Shown: piece by piece, positions 18,043 through 25,547 of the stretch
Layout of the letters: every line of letters starts with the position of its first letter
How positions within the stretch are numbered: position 1 is the stretch's first letter
Assembly (NCBI RefSeq): GCF_036347135.1
Contig: NZ_CP108938.1
Location: forward strand, 9,114,001-9,178,000
Origin: Streptomyces sp. NBC_00775
Lineage (GTDB): Bacteria > Actinomycetota > Actinomycetes > Streptomycetales > Streptomycetaceae
Length of the DNA: 64,000 bases
Reading direction: 5' to 3'
Translations under genes and position numbers: made by a program
Notes under the pieces: model-generated
Seen by the model: the letters and a program-made list of their open reading frames with translations, nothing else
Databases searched by the model: none
Told to the model about the DNA's origin: nothing

Positions 18043-18672
18043 TCAGCCCCGCCTGCGGATCTGATGCTCCCGAGCCGCCGCGTCCCCCGGTCCGCCCCGC
18101 GCGGCCAGCCCGGCCGCGATCCGCTCCTGAACCTCCTCAGGTTTGTGGCTCGCGTACTTGAACTTCGCCCGTACGTCGGTCACTTCGAGGCGGAGGCCGC
18201 GGATGCCGGCGAGGAGACGGCCGTACGGAGCCTCGCCGACGGCGGCGGTCGCGGAGCCGCCGTCCGGCTGGAAGTGGCCGACCTGGCGGTTCAGCAGATC
18301 CGCCTTCTCCTCCGGGTCGTCCACGACGTGGGCGGTGCAGCGGAGTTGGACGGCCGTGTAGAAGCTCGTCGGCGTGCCGTGCTCGGGCGGCGCGTCCGGC
18401 GGGGCCTGCCAGGGGCCGGGGATGAAGGCGTAGTCGTCCACCACGCTCAGCAGCACGACCGGGTTCGCTTCGAGCGCGGGCCACAGCGGGTTCGGGCGCG
18501 CCAAGTGGGTCAGAGCCTCTCCCCGTTCGGCGTCGTACGCGAAGTGCAGGGGCTGCACGTGCGGCGGCTCGCCGGGCAGGCCGTTCACCGCGAGTTGCCC
18601 GAAGTCGTGGGTGGTGAGCCACCGCTGCCACTCGGCCTCGTCGCGGGGCGCGTCCCAGGGGTGGATCAGCAT
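18043..18672 (-). CDS. PaiB-like FMN-binding protein
   Basis: A 209-residue member of the PaiB family (FMN-binding negative transcriptional regulators, with a flavin-reductase-like split barrel). The N-terminal MLIHPWDAPRDEAEWQRWL and the family blocks HFAYDAERG, THLARPNPLW and VGHFQPDGG are diagnostic. In Bacillus PaiB affects sporulation and protease genes, but the family probably acts as a small flavin- or haem-binding enzyme. Its ATG overlaps the stop of the upstream gene by one base (TGATG), so the two are translationally coupled. Likely controlled by the divergent MocR regulator. Confidence 0.85.
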   Translation of the reverse strand: MLIHPWDAPRDEAEWQRWLTTHDFGQLAVNGLPGEPPHVQPLHFAYDAERGEALTHLARPNPLWPALEANPVVLLSVVDDYAFIPGPWQAPPDAPPEHGTPTSFYTAVQLRCTAHVVDDPEEKADLLNRQVGHFQPDGGSATAAVGEAPYGRLLAGIRGLRLEVTDVRAKFKYASHKPEEVQERIAAGLAARGGPGDAAAREHQIRRRG

Positions 18673-19373
18673 CAGAGGGTCGTCAGGTAGTCGGGGAGTT
18701 CGATACCGGGGGCCAGGTCGTCGGCCGGGATCGGGGCGTTGTACCCCTTGGCCAGCGGGAGGACTCCGGTCCAGTGGGGGAGCGAGAGGTCCTCGGGCTC
18801 GTCGTTCGGGCCGCCGGTGCGCAGCTTCGCGGAGACCTCGTCCAGGTCGAGGCTGATCACGGCGGTGGCCGCGAGTTCCTTGGCGTTGGCGGGGCGCGAG
18901 TCGTAGGAGCGGCCGGGGACGACGTGGTCGACCAGTGCGTCGAGGGCCGTGCGCTTCTCGTCCGGGTCCGTCACCTGGTGGGCGATGCCGTGGACCACCA
19001 CGGAGCGGTAGTTGATCGAGTGGTGGAAGGCCGAGCGGGCCAGTACCAGGCCGTCGACATGGGTCACGGTCAGGCAGACCGGCAGCCCGGGATCGGCCTG
19101 GCCCGTCATCCGCAGCGGGCGCGAGCCCGTCGAGCCGTGCACGTAGAGGCGCCGGCCGACCCGCCCGTAGAGGGTGGGGAGTACGACCGGGGCGCCGTCG
19201 CGGACGAAGCCGAGGTGGCAGACGTATCCCTCGTCGAGTATCGCGTGCACCAGCTCGTGGTCGTACGCTGCGCGATCCTTGGAACGGGTGGGGACGGTGC
19301 GGTCGGTCGGGGTGTAGGCAGCGGGCCGCGTCGTCCCGGGCCGGGTGCTCGTCTCCTGCGTCGTCTCCGCCAT
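18672..19373 (-). CDS. Pyridoxamine 5'-phosphate oxidase-like flavin protein (NimA type)
   Basis: A 233-residue protein of the PNPOx-like split-barrel superfamily, closest in pattern to NimA/YvoF-type members (AILDEGYVCHLGFVRDGAPVVLPTLYGR; ARSAFHHSINYRSVVVHG). Such proteins bind FMN or F420 and reduce small molecules or bind pyridoxal compounds. The first 30 residues are a flexible Thr/Pro-rich tail. GGGAG precedes the ATG at 19373. It is the first gene of a two-gene operon with the PaiB-like gene and is divergent from a MocR regulator, a regulator class that senses PLP, which hints at a role in vitamin B6 metabolism or salvage; this is inference. Confidence 0.85.
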   Translation of the reverse strand: MAETTQETSTRPGTTRPAAYTPTDRTVPTRSKDRAAYDHELVHAILDEGYVCHLGFVRDGAPVVLPTLYGRVGRRLYVHGSTGSRPLRMTGQADPGLPVCLTVTHVDGLVLARSAFHHSINYRSVVVHGIAHQVTDPDEKRTALDALVDHVVPGRSYDSRPANAKELAATAVISLDLDEVSAKLRTGGPNDEPEDLSLPHWTGVLPLAKGYNAPIPADDLAPGIELPDYLTTL

Positions 19374-19384
19374 CGCGTTCTCCC

Positions 19385-19413
19385 TTGCCTTTCGTATTGC
19401 ACTAGTGCATAAT
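19385..19413 (+). promoter_or_regulatory. MocR promoter with palindromic operator
   Basis: TTGCCT (19385-19390), 17-bp spacer, CATAAT (19408-19413); a start about eight bases later meets the GTG at 19421, so mocR is probably leaderless. A perfect 12-bp palindrome TGCACTAGTGCA (19398-19409) fills the spacer and would block both this promoter and the divergent PNPOx promoter. Confidence 0.7.
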
Positions 19414-19420
19414 CTGCTTT

Positions 19421-20752
19421 GTGCTAGGAGAGTATCGGATCGAAGGGCGTCGCGCAGCCGAGATTGCCGCGAGCGTCGAGCGCGCAGTGGGGTCGGGAGA
19501 CCTGGAGCCGGGGCAACTGCTGCCGCCTATGCGGGAGTTGGCCGAGCGGCTCGGGGTGAATCCCAATACCGTCGCGGCCGCCTATCGCACCTTGCGCGAG
19601 CGGGGGGTCATCGAGACCGCGGGCCGCCGCGGCAGCCGGGTGCGCTCGAAGCCCGCCACCACGGGGCGCGAGTACATCCGGGTCGAGGTGCCGGACGGGG
19701 TGCGGGACGTCGCCGACGGCAACCCCGACCGCGGACTGCTGCCCGGTCTCGCCGAGCCGTTCGCGGCGGCCGCCGAGCGGTCGGACCGCGAGGCCGTGAT
19801 GTACGGGGCGGCGGCGGTCGAACCGGAGCTCGCGCGGCTCGCGCGCGCCGACCTGGACGCGGACGGGGTGCCCGGCGGGCCCGTCGTCGTCACCTCCGGA
19901 TCGCTCGACGCCATCGAGCGTGTCCTCGCGGTCCATCTCAAGCCCGGGGACGCCGTCGCCGTCGAGGACCCCGGCTGGGGCAGTCTGCTCGACCTCGCCC
20001 CCGCGCTCGGGCTGCGCACGGTCGGTGTCGGTGTGGATGACGAGGGCCCGCTTCCTCGCGACGTACGCCGTGCGCTGGAGGCCGGAGCACGGGCCCTGAT
20101 CGTCACGGACCGGGCGCAGAACCCGACCGGCGCCGCGGTGAGCGCCACGCGCGCGCGTGCCCTGCGTTCCGTGCTCGCGGAGTACCCGGAGACCCTGCTC
20201 ATCGAGGACGACCACGGGCATCGGATCGTCGACCTGCCGCTGCACCCGCTGGCCGGGGTGACGCGCAGCTGGGCCTTCGTACGCTCCGTCGCCAAGGCGT
20301 ACGGCCCCGACCTGCGGCTCGCCGTCCTCACGGGGGACCCCGTCACCGTCGACCGTGTGCACGGGCGGCAGCGGCTGGGGCCCGGCTGGGTGAGCCATCT
20401 GCTTCAGCGGGCCGTCGTCCACCTGTGGGCCGGCGGCGCGGTGGACGCCAAGGCCGTGGCGGCGGCGTACGGACGGCGCCGCGACGCGCTGATCGACGCC
20501 CTCAAGGAGCGGGGCATCGAGGCGTACGGGCGCAGCGGGATGAACGTGTGGATCCCCGTCCCGGACGAGACAGGCGCGGTCGCGCGGTTGCTGCACTCCG
20601 GCTGGGCGGTCGCGCCCGGGGCGCGCTTCCGGATGAGCGCGCCGCCCGGGATCCGGATCACCGTCTCGACCCTGACCCCGGACGACATCGAGCCGCTGGC
20701 GGACGCCGTCACGTCGGCCGTGGGCCCGGCGCCCGCGCGCCGTTACATGTGA
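19421..20752 (+). CDS. MocR/PdxR family regulator (GntR helix-turn-helix fused to aminotransferase)
   Basis: A 443-residue fusion. Residues 8-75 form the GntR-type winged helix (LLPPMRELAERLGVNPNTVAAAYR); residues about 95-435 form a class-I aminotransferase domain. The PLP-binding residues are preserved: lysine 292 in RSVAKAYGP, asparagine 234 in QNPTG and aspartate 264 in IEDDH, so the protein should sense PLP or a PLP-amine adduct instead of acting as an enzyme. The GTG start at 19421 sits at the predicted transcription start. It is divergent from the PNPOx/PaiB operon over a 47-bp region containing one palindrome, the standard arrangement for a MocR activator of the adjacent operon that also represses itself. 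Confidence 0.92.
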   Translation: MLGEYRIEGRRAAEIAASVERAVGSGDLEPGQLLPPMRELAERLGVNPNTVAAAYRTLRERGVIETAGRRGSRVRSKPATTGREYIRVEVPDGVRDVADGNPDRGLLPGLAEPFAAAAERSDREAVMYGAAAVEPELARLARADLDADGVPGGPVVVTSGSLDAIERVLAVHLKPGDAVAVEDPGWGSLLDLAPALGLRTVGVGVDDEGPLPRDVRRALEAGARALIVTDRAQNPTGAAVSATRARALRSVLAEYPETLLIEDDHGHRIVDLPLHPLAGVTRSWAFVRSVAKAYGPDLRLAVLTGDPVTVDRVHGRQRLGPGWVSHLLQRAVVHLWAGGAVDAKAVAAAYGRRRDALIDALKERGIEAYGRSGMNVWIPVPDETGAVARLLHSGWAVAPGARFRMSAPPGIRITVSTLTPDDIEPLADAVTSAVGPAPARRYM

Positions 20753-20805
20753 CCCGGCTCGTACGCTGTCCGACGTCAGCCGGCCCGTACGCCGTTATGC
20801 GCGGG

Positions 20806-21741
20806 TCATCGGCGCGGCTTGGCCTGGGTGAGCGCCGCGCCCGCGAGGACGATCACCGCGCCGACCGGAGTCGACCAGGTCAGCGACTCGCCGAGGATCG
20901 CGACGCCCGCCGCGGTGGCTATCACCGGGATGAAGTAGGTGACCATCTGGGCCGTCGTCGGGCCGACCTCGGCGACGATGCCGTACTGGAGGAGCATGGC
21001 CAGGCCCGTGCCGAGGGCTCCCAGGGCGACGATCGCGAGCAGCGGGACCACCGGGAAGTGGCTCGGCAGGGTGGTGAACAGCGGGGTGACGAGGGCCAGT
21101 TGGGTGGTGGCCAGCAGCAGCTGGGCGCCGGTCATCGAGAGGTGCGAGTGGCCGGTGCCGGCCAGCGTGCGGCGGACGTAGATCCAGCCGATCGGGTAGC
21201 TCAGCGAGGCCAGCAGGGCCATCGCCGTGCCCGTGGTGTCCAGGCCGTGGAAGCCCTGCCAGACGCCGAGGACCGTCAGAACGCCGAGGAAGCCGATGCC
21301 GAGACCCGCCACCCTGCGCCGGGTCGGCCGGTCCTCGGAGAGGGCGACCAGGGACAGGGCCATGCCCCACAACGGCGAGGTCGCGTTGCAGATGCCCGCG
21401 AGCGTGGACGGGATCGTCAGCTCGGAGTAGGCGAAGAGCGAGAACGGCAGCGCGTTGAGCAGGAAGGCCGCGACCGCGAGATGCCCCCAGGTCCGGGCCC
21501 CGCGCGGCAGCCGCTCCCGCTTCACCGCCATCGCCGCCGCGAGCACCGCCGTCCCGAACAGCAGCCGCCCGAACGTGACTTGGAACGGCGCGTAGCCCTC
21601 CGTGCCGACCTTGATGAGCAGGAAGCTGAAACCCCAGATCAGGGAGAGGACGCCGAAGCGGATCCGCCAGTCGAGGGCGGTGCGGCGGCGGGGGGTCGTG
21701 GCGGTCGGGGTGTCGGTTCGAGGAGTGGTCACGGCGCTCAT
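20806..21741 (-). CDS. EamA/DMT family transporter
   Basis: A 311-residue drug/metabolite transporter with ten helices and two EamA repeats (about 30-160 and 180-305). The first helix signature FGVLSLIWGFSFLLIKVG and the stretch LNALPFSLFAYSELTIPSTLAG are typical of the YdcZ/RhaT-like subgroup of small-molecule exporters. The reading frame is open much further upstream, but the LysR gene occupies that DNA on the other strand, so I start at the ATG 21741 (MSAVTTPRTD). It is divergent from the LysR regulator over 75 bp with clear repeats, and is its probable target. Confidence 0.88.
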   Translation of the reverse strand: MSAVTTPRTDTPTATTPRRRTALDWRIRFGVLSLIWGFSFLLIKVGTEGYAPFQVTFGRLLFGTAVLAAAMAVKRERLPRGARTWGHLAVAAFLLNALPFSLFAYSELTIPSTLAGICNATSPLWGMALSLVALSEDRPTRRRVAGLGIGFLGVLTVLGVWQGFHGLDTTGTAMALLASLSYPIGWIYVRRTLAGTGHSHLSMTGAQLLLATTQLALVTPLFTTLPSHFPVVPLLAIVALGALGTGLAMLLQYGIVAEVGPTTAQMVTYFIPVIATAAGVAILGESLTWSTPVGAVIVLAGAALTQAKPRR

Positions 21742-21764
21742 GGACACAACGATGAGGCACAGTG

Positions 21765-21808
21765 ATCTCGTAGCACAAGCGAGATTTTCCGAGCTGTATC
21801 TCGTAGCA
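21765..21808. promoter_or_regulatory. Probable LysR operator between lysR and the EamA gene
   Basis: ATCTCG-N9-CGAGAT (21765-21785) fits the T-N11-A pattern of LysR boxes. The 11-mer ATCTCGTAGCA occurs at 21765-21775 and again at 21798-21808, 33 bp apart, i.e. on one face of the helix. Confidence 0.7.
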
Positions 21809-21816
21809 TTGCTTAC

Positions 21817-22719
21817 ATGTTGAATCTGGAGCGCCTGCGCACCCTCGACGCCCTCGCCCGGCACGGCTCGGTGAGCGGCGCCGCCGAGGGACTGCACGTC
21901 ACGACGTCGGCCGTGTCCCAGCAGATGTCCAAGCTGGAGCGCGAGGTGGGGCAGCAGCTGCTCGCCAAGAACGGGCGGGGGGTGCGCCTGACCGACGCCG
22001 GGAGACTGCTCGCCGAGCATGCCGCCCGCATCCTCTCCCAGGTCGAGCTCGCCCAGTCCGACCTGGAGGCGCAGCGCGGTCAGGTGGTGGGTGAGCTGCG
22101 GCTTTCGGCGTTCCCGACCGCCGCGCGCGGGCTGTTTCCGGCCGCGCTCGCCGCTCTCCGCGCCGACCACCCCGGGCTGCGGGTGCGCTCCAGCGAGCTG
22201 GAACCGGAGGCCGGGGTCGCCGGGGTGGTGCGCGGCGATCTCGACCTGGCGGTCGTGCTCGACTGGTACAACAAGCCGATGCCGCTGCCCGACGGCCTGG
22301 TGAAGGCGGCGATCCTCGACGATCCGGCCGATGTGGCGATGCCGGTCGGACACCGGCACGCGGACCGTGCGGAGGTGGACCTCGGCGACTTCGCCGACGA
22401 CGAGTGGATCACCTGGGGCGAGGGCGAGTTCTGCCACGAGTGGCTGATGTTCACGCTGCGCTCCAAGGGCATCGAACCGCATATCGGCCATCGCGCGGCG
22501 GAGACGCACACCCAGCTCGGCCTGGTCGCCGCGGGGCTCGGCGTGTGCGTGGCCCCCCTCCTCGGCCGCAATCCGATGCCCGAGGGAGTCGTCACCGTGC
22601 CGGTGCGGCAGCGTGTGCGCCGCCATGTGTACGTCGTGTGGCGAGCCGACGCCGACCGCCGGCCGTCGATCAGGGCGGCGGTGGACGCCTTGCGCAGGGC
22701 CGGGGAGGCCGTCAAGTGA
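21817..22719 (+). CDS. LysR family transcriptional regulator
   Basis: A 300-residue regulator with an N-terminal winged helix (residues 1-60; ARHGSVSGAAEGLHVTTSAVSQQ), linker helix and a periplasmic-binding-like effector domain (about 88-295). The length is standard. The ATG at 21817 begins the conserved MLNLERLRTL and is only eight bases beyond the second copy of the upstream repeat, implying autoregulation. The divergent EamA exporter is the likely target. The effector is unknown, perhaps an amino acid or the exported compound. Confidence 0.92.
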   Translation: MLNLERLRTLDALARHGSVSGAAEGLHVTTSAVSQQMSKLEREVGQQLLAKNGRGVRLTDAGRLLAEHAARILSQVELAQSDLEAQRGQVVGELRLSAFPTAARGLFPAALAALRADHPGLRVRSSELEPEAGVAGVVRGDLDLAVVLDWYNKPMPLPDGLVKAAILDDPADVAMPVGHRHADRAEVDLGDFADDEWITWGEGEFCHEWLMFTLRSKGIEPHIGHRAAETHTQLGLVAAGLGVCVAPLLGRNPMPEGVVTVPVRQRVRRHVYVVWRADADRRPSIRAAVDALRRAGEAVK

Positions 22720-22772
22720 GCCACACGCAGTGAACCCGAGGGAAGCGAGCCCCACGGAAGCGGGCTGTGCGT

Positions 22773-22816
22773 AAGCGAGTTACGCCGCACTGCGCTGCGT
22801 CGAAGCGAGTTACGCC
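22773..22816. repeat. 30-bp-spaced direct repeat
   Basis: AAGCGAGTTACGCC occurs at 22773-22786 and again at 22803-22816, with related GAAGCGAG/GAAGCGGG blocks just upstream. It fills the convergent gap between lysR and the next gene. Confidence 0.6.
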
Positions 22817-22839
22817 ACAGCGAGTCGCCTCGAAGTGGG

Positions 22840-23307
22840 CTATATCGGCGGCAGTTTCCGGAAGTCCCACGAAGCGATCGCCTCCGGCGTCAACCGCGCC
22901 CACGCGTGGCGGCCGTCGTGCGGCATCTCCTCCAGACCGAAGTTCTTGCGCGCGAACAGGGTCTCCGGGACGTCGAGTTCGGCGCACAGTTCTCCGGTGC
23001 GGGGGACCTCGCCCACGAACTCCACGGTGCCGGACAGCTCGACGCCCCGCAGGTCCCCGTAGTCCTCGCCGGAGTCGATCACCACGGCGATCCGCGGGTC
23101 GCGGCGCAGCTCCGTCCAGCGCTTGCTGCGCACCACGGAGTACAGCCACAGCGAGACCCCGTCCCAGGCGAACCAGAGGGCGCTCACATGCGGGGCGCCG
23201 TCCTTCGACACCGTCGCGACGCGGCAGGTGCGCTGGGTGGTGAGGAACTCGTCCAGTTCGCCGGGAGTCATCATGATCTTCCGGCCTCTGCGCTGAGTGA
23301 CGGCCAT
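22840..23307 (-). CDS. PNPOx/F420-type flavin- or deazaflavin-binding protein
   Basis: A 155-residue split-barrel protein of the pyridoxamine-phosphate-oxidase-like superfamily, close in pattern to the actinobacterial F420-binding group (TCRVATVSKDGAPHVSALWFAWDGVSLWLYS, then RDPRIAVVIDSGEDYGDLRGV). Such proteins use FMN or F420 to reduce small molecules. No helix or signal peptide is present. GAGGGG lies six bases ahead of the ATG at 23307. It is divergent from the isochorismatase-fold gene. Cofactor and substrate cannot be read from sequence alone. Confidence 0.85.
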   Translation of the reverse strand: MAVTQRRGRKIMMTPGELDEFLTTQRTCRVATVSKDGAPHVSALWFAWDGVSLWLYSVVRSKRWTELRRDPRIAVVIDSGEDYGDLRGVELSGTVEFVGEVPRTGELCAELDVPETLFARKNFGLEEMPHDGRHAWARLTPEAIASWDFRKLPPI

Positions 23308-23451
23308 GCGGTCCCCTCTTCTTCCGCGTCGGCCTTCTTCCGGGCCGACAGAGATCCTCTGACATCTCGTCAGAAAAGCATGGGCCGTCTTCCGTCCCCA
23401 CGCAATGGTCGTTACGCTCGCCCGCTCCGACCTCCGACAACAAGGGGAGCC

Positions 23452-24090
23452 ATGCCGTCGTACGAACAGCTCAGCGAACTCCTCGCGCCCGCCACCACGG
23501 TGCTGCTCACCGTCGAGTGCCAACAGGGTGTCGTGGGCCAGGACAGCGCGCTGCCCGAACTCGCCAAGGAGGCGCGGTCCTCGGGTGCGCTCGCCAATGT
23601 CGCCCGGCTGGTGGCCGCCGCGCACGAGAGCGGGGTGCAGGTGATCCACGCGATCGCCGAGCGGCGCCCGGACGGCCGGGGCGCCAACCACAACGCCCGG
23701 CTGTTCCGCGCGGCCGAGCGGCTGCCCGTGCGGCAGTTGACGGGAACCACGGCCGTGCGGGTCGCGCCACCCATCGAGGTCGCCGAGGAGGACTTCGTCG
23801 TACGGCGGCTGCACGGCCTTTCGCCGATCGCGGGCACCGACGTGGACCCGCTGCTGCGCAACCTGGGCTGTCGCACCCTCGTGGTGACCGGTGTCTCGGC
23901 CAACGTGGCCATCCCCAATGCCGTGTTCGATGCCGTCAACCGCGGCTACACCGCCGTGGTGCCCGCGGACGCCATCGCGGGGGTGCCCTCCGACTACACC
24001 CCCGCGATGATCCGCAACACGCTCGCCCTGGTCGCCACCATCACGGCGACCGACGACGTGCTGGCCTGCTTCAAGCGACCGCGCCGCTGA
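23452..24090 (+). CDS. Isochorismatase-fold hydrolase homologue without the canonical triad
   Basis: A 212-residue protein with the cysteine-hydrolase/isochorismatase alpha-beta fold (VLLTVECQQGVV, RTLVVTGVSANVAIPNAVFDAVNRGY). The three catalytic positions of nicotinamidase-like members are all changed: the Asp is Glu22, the Lys is Arg118 or Arg119, and the nucleophilic Cys is Ala153. True isochorismatases also lack the cysteine, but they keep the Asp/Lys pair. GGGGAG precedes the ATG at 23452. It is therefore either a non-hydrolytic binder or uses another mechanism. It converges on the Rieske gene with only 12 bp between the stops. Confidence 0.85.
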   Translation: MPSYEQLSELLAPATTVLLTVECQQGVVGQDSALPELAKEARSSGALANVARLVAAAHESGVQVIHAIAERRPDGRGANHNARLFRAAERLPVRQLTGTTAVRVAPPIEVAEEDFVVRRLHGLSPIAGTDVDPLLRNLGCRTLVVTGVSANVAIPNAVFDAVNRGYTAVVPADAIAGVPSDYTPAMIRNTLALVATITATDDVLACFKRPRR

Positions 24091-24102
24091 ACTCCCCCGG
24101 GG

Positions 24103-24543
24103 TCACGCGAGCTTGATCGAGTCCCCGCTCACGGTGATGTTCTCGGCGGGCAGCGCCTGGGTCGCGGGGCCCTTCTTCACGCTGCCGTCGGTGACGGAGA
24201 ACTCGCTCTTGTGGCACGGACAGGTGATCACCCCGTTGGTGACACCCGACACCGCGCAGCCCTGGTGAGTGCACTTGGACGAGAACGCCTTGTAGGTGCC
24301 CGCCGTGGGCTGCGTGACCACCACGCCCTGGTCCTTGAAGATCTTGCCGCCGCCCTCGGGGATGTCGGAGGTCTTGGCGATCTCGGTTCCGGCGGCGGCA
24401 CCCTGTGCCGTGGACGAGCCCGACGACGACTTGTCGTCCGATCCGCACGCGGTCAGCGCGACGGCGAGTCCCGCCGCGCCGACCGCCGCCACGACGGTGC
24501 GGCGTGCCGGTGCCGGAACGGGGTGAAGCGATTCGCTGGTCAT
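24103..24543 (-). CDS. Rieske [2Fe-2S] lipoprotein
   Basis: A 146-residue exported protein. The signal peptide (about 1-32, with twin arginines PARRTVVAA) ends in the lipobox LTAC with lipid-modified Cys33, followed by a Ser/Gly linker. The Rieske fold occupies about 55-146 with both cluster motifs: CTHQGC and CPCHKSEF. It should carry a 2Fe-2S cluster on the outer face of the membrane. Twin arginines suggest Tat export of the folded, cluster-loaded protein. It is a common streptomycete stand-alone Rieske protein, not the QcrA subunit. The ATG at 24543 has GAAGGGAAAG upstream. Electron partner unknown. Confidence 0.92.
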   Translation of the reverse strand: MTSESLHPVPAPARRTVVAAVGAAGLAVALTACGSDDKSSSGSSTAQGAAAGTEIAKTSDIPEGGGKIFKDQGVVVTQPTAGTYKAFSSKCTHQGCAVSGVTNGVITCPCHKSEFSVTDGSVKKGPATQALPAENITVSGDSIKLA

Positions 24544-24637
24544 GCCGACTTTCCCTTCAACGGACGTGATGCTGATCTGTAGAGAAGTACGCTCCGCCCG
24601 TGTGCCCTGTTCAGGGGGTTGGGGACTTCTTGGCTCA

Positions 24638-24692
24638 ATCGACAGCAGGTCGACAGCCGGCCGGCCCTCATCGACAGCGGGTCGACAGCCGG
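24638..24692. repeat. Two 23-bp direct repeats between divergent genes
   Basis: ATCGACAGC-R-GGTCGACAGCCGG at 24638-24660 and 24670-24692, identical except for one A/G. Each copy itself contains two TCGACAGC half-sites, so four half-sites are arrayed at 24639, 24650, 24671 and 24682 between the Rieske and HipA genes. Confidence 0.8.
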
Positions 24693-24773
24693 GCCGACCC
24701 CATCGGGACGCGGACGCGGCGGGCACCCTCGGGTCGCGTCCGATGTCCGTGACCACCCCAGTAGCCTGGGGCG

Positions 24774-25547
24774 ATGCTCAAGGAAGTCATCGCGACCCGC
24801 TACATCACGCCGCTGCGTGAGGGCGGCTCGCTGCCGGGGCTCGTCGAGGCCGACGATCTCGGGACGTACGTCATGAAGTTCACCGGCGCCGGACAGGGGC
24901 GCAAGACGCTCGTGGCGGAGGTCGTCTGCGGTGAACTCGCCCGCCGGCTCGGTCTGCGGGTGCCCGGCCTGGTGACGATCGGCCTCGACCCGGTGCTGGG
25001 ACTCGGCGAGCCGGACCAGGAGGTCCAGGAGCTGCTGAAGTCGAGCGGCGGGCTGAACCTCGGGATGGACTTCCTCACGCGCGCGATCGGCTTCGATCCG
25101 CTCGCCTTCCGCGTGAGCCCGGAGGAGGCCGGGCGGATCGTCTGGTTCGACGCGCTCGTCAACAACGTCGACCGCTCCTGGCGCAACCCCAACCTGCTGA
25201 TGTGGCACGGCGATCTGTGGCTCATCGACCACGGCGCCACGATGATCTGGCACCACCACTGGCCCGGCGCGGAGGCCTCCGCCGCCAAGCCGTACGACGT
25301 CTCCGACCACGCGCTCGTGTCCTTCGGGCCGGACATCGCCTCCGCCGCCGTCGAGCTGGCGCCGCTGGTCACCGAGGAACTGCTCGCGGAGGTGACCGCC
25401 GAGATCCCCGACGCGTGGCTCGCGGACGAGCCCGGCTTCGACTCGGCCGACGCGCTGCGCCGCGCCTACGCGCAGCCGCTCCTGGCGCGCGCCGCTGTCA
25501 TCCACGAGCGGATCAAGGGCATCGACGGCATCGAGGGGGACAAGTGA
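24774..25547 (+). CDS. HipA family kinase
   Basis: A 257-residue protein with the HipA/PI3K-like kinase fold. The ATP-binding lysine is K35 (VMKF), the catalytic loop is NNVDRSWRNPN with Asp133 and Asn140, and the metal-binding Asp152 lies in LIDHGA. It is much shorter than E. coli HipA (440 residues) and lacks its N-terminal subdomain; short actinobacterial HipA-like kinases of this size are common and always seem to precede a DUF3037 gene, as here. The start is the ATG at 24774. No HipB-type antitoxin is nearby, so it is not a classic toxin-antitoxin pair. Substrate unknown. Confidence 0.88.
   Translation: MLKEVIATRYITPLREGGSLPGLVEADDLGTYVMKFTGAGQGRKTLVAEVVCGELARRLGLRVPGLVTIGLDPVLGLGEPDQEVQELLKSSGGLNLGMDFLTRAIGFDPLAFRVSPEEAGRIVWFDALVNNVDRSWRNPNLLMWHGDLWLIDHGATMIWHHHWPGAEASAAKPYDVSDHALVSFGPDIASAAVELAPLVTEELLAEVTAEIPDAWLADEPGFDSADALRRAYAQPLLARAAVIHERIKGIDGIEGDK

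Noticed and set aside
21742..22755. Long N-terminal extension of the third EamA exporter
   Set aside because: It runs antisense to the LysR gene; a DMT transporter of about 310 residues starts properly at 21741.
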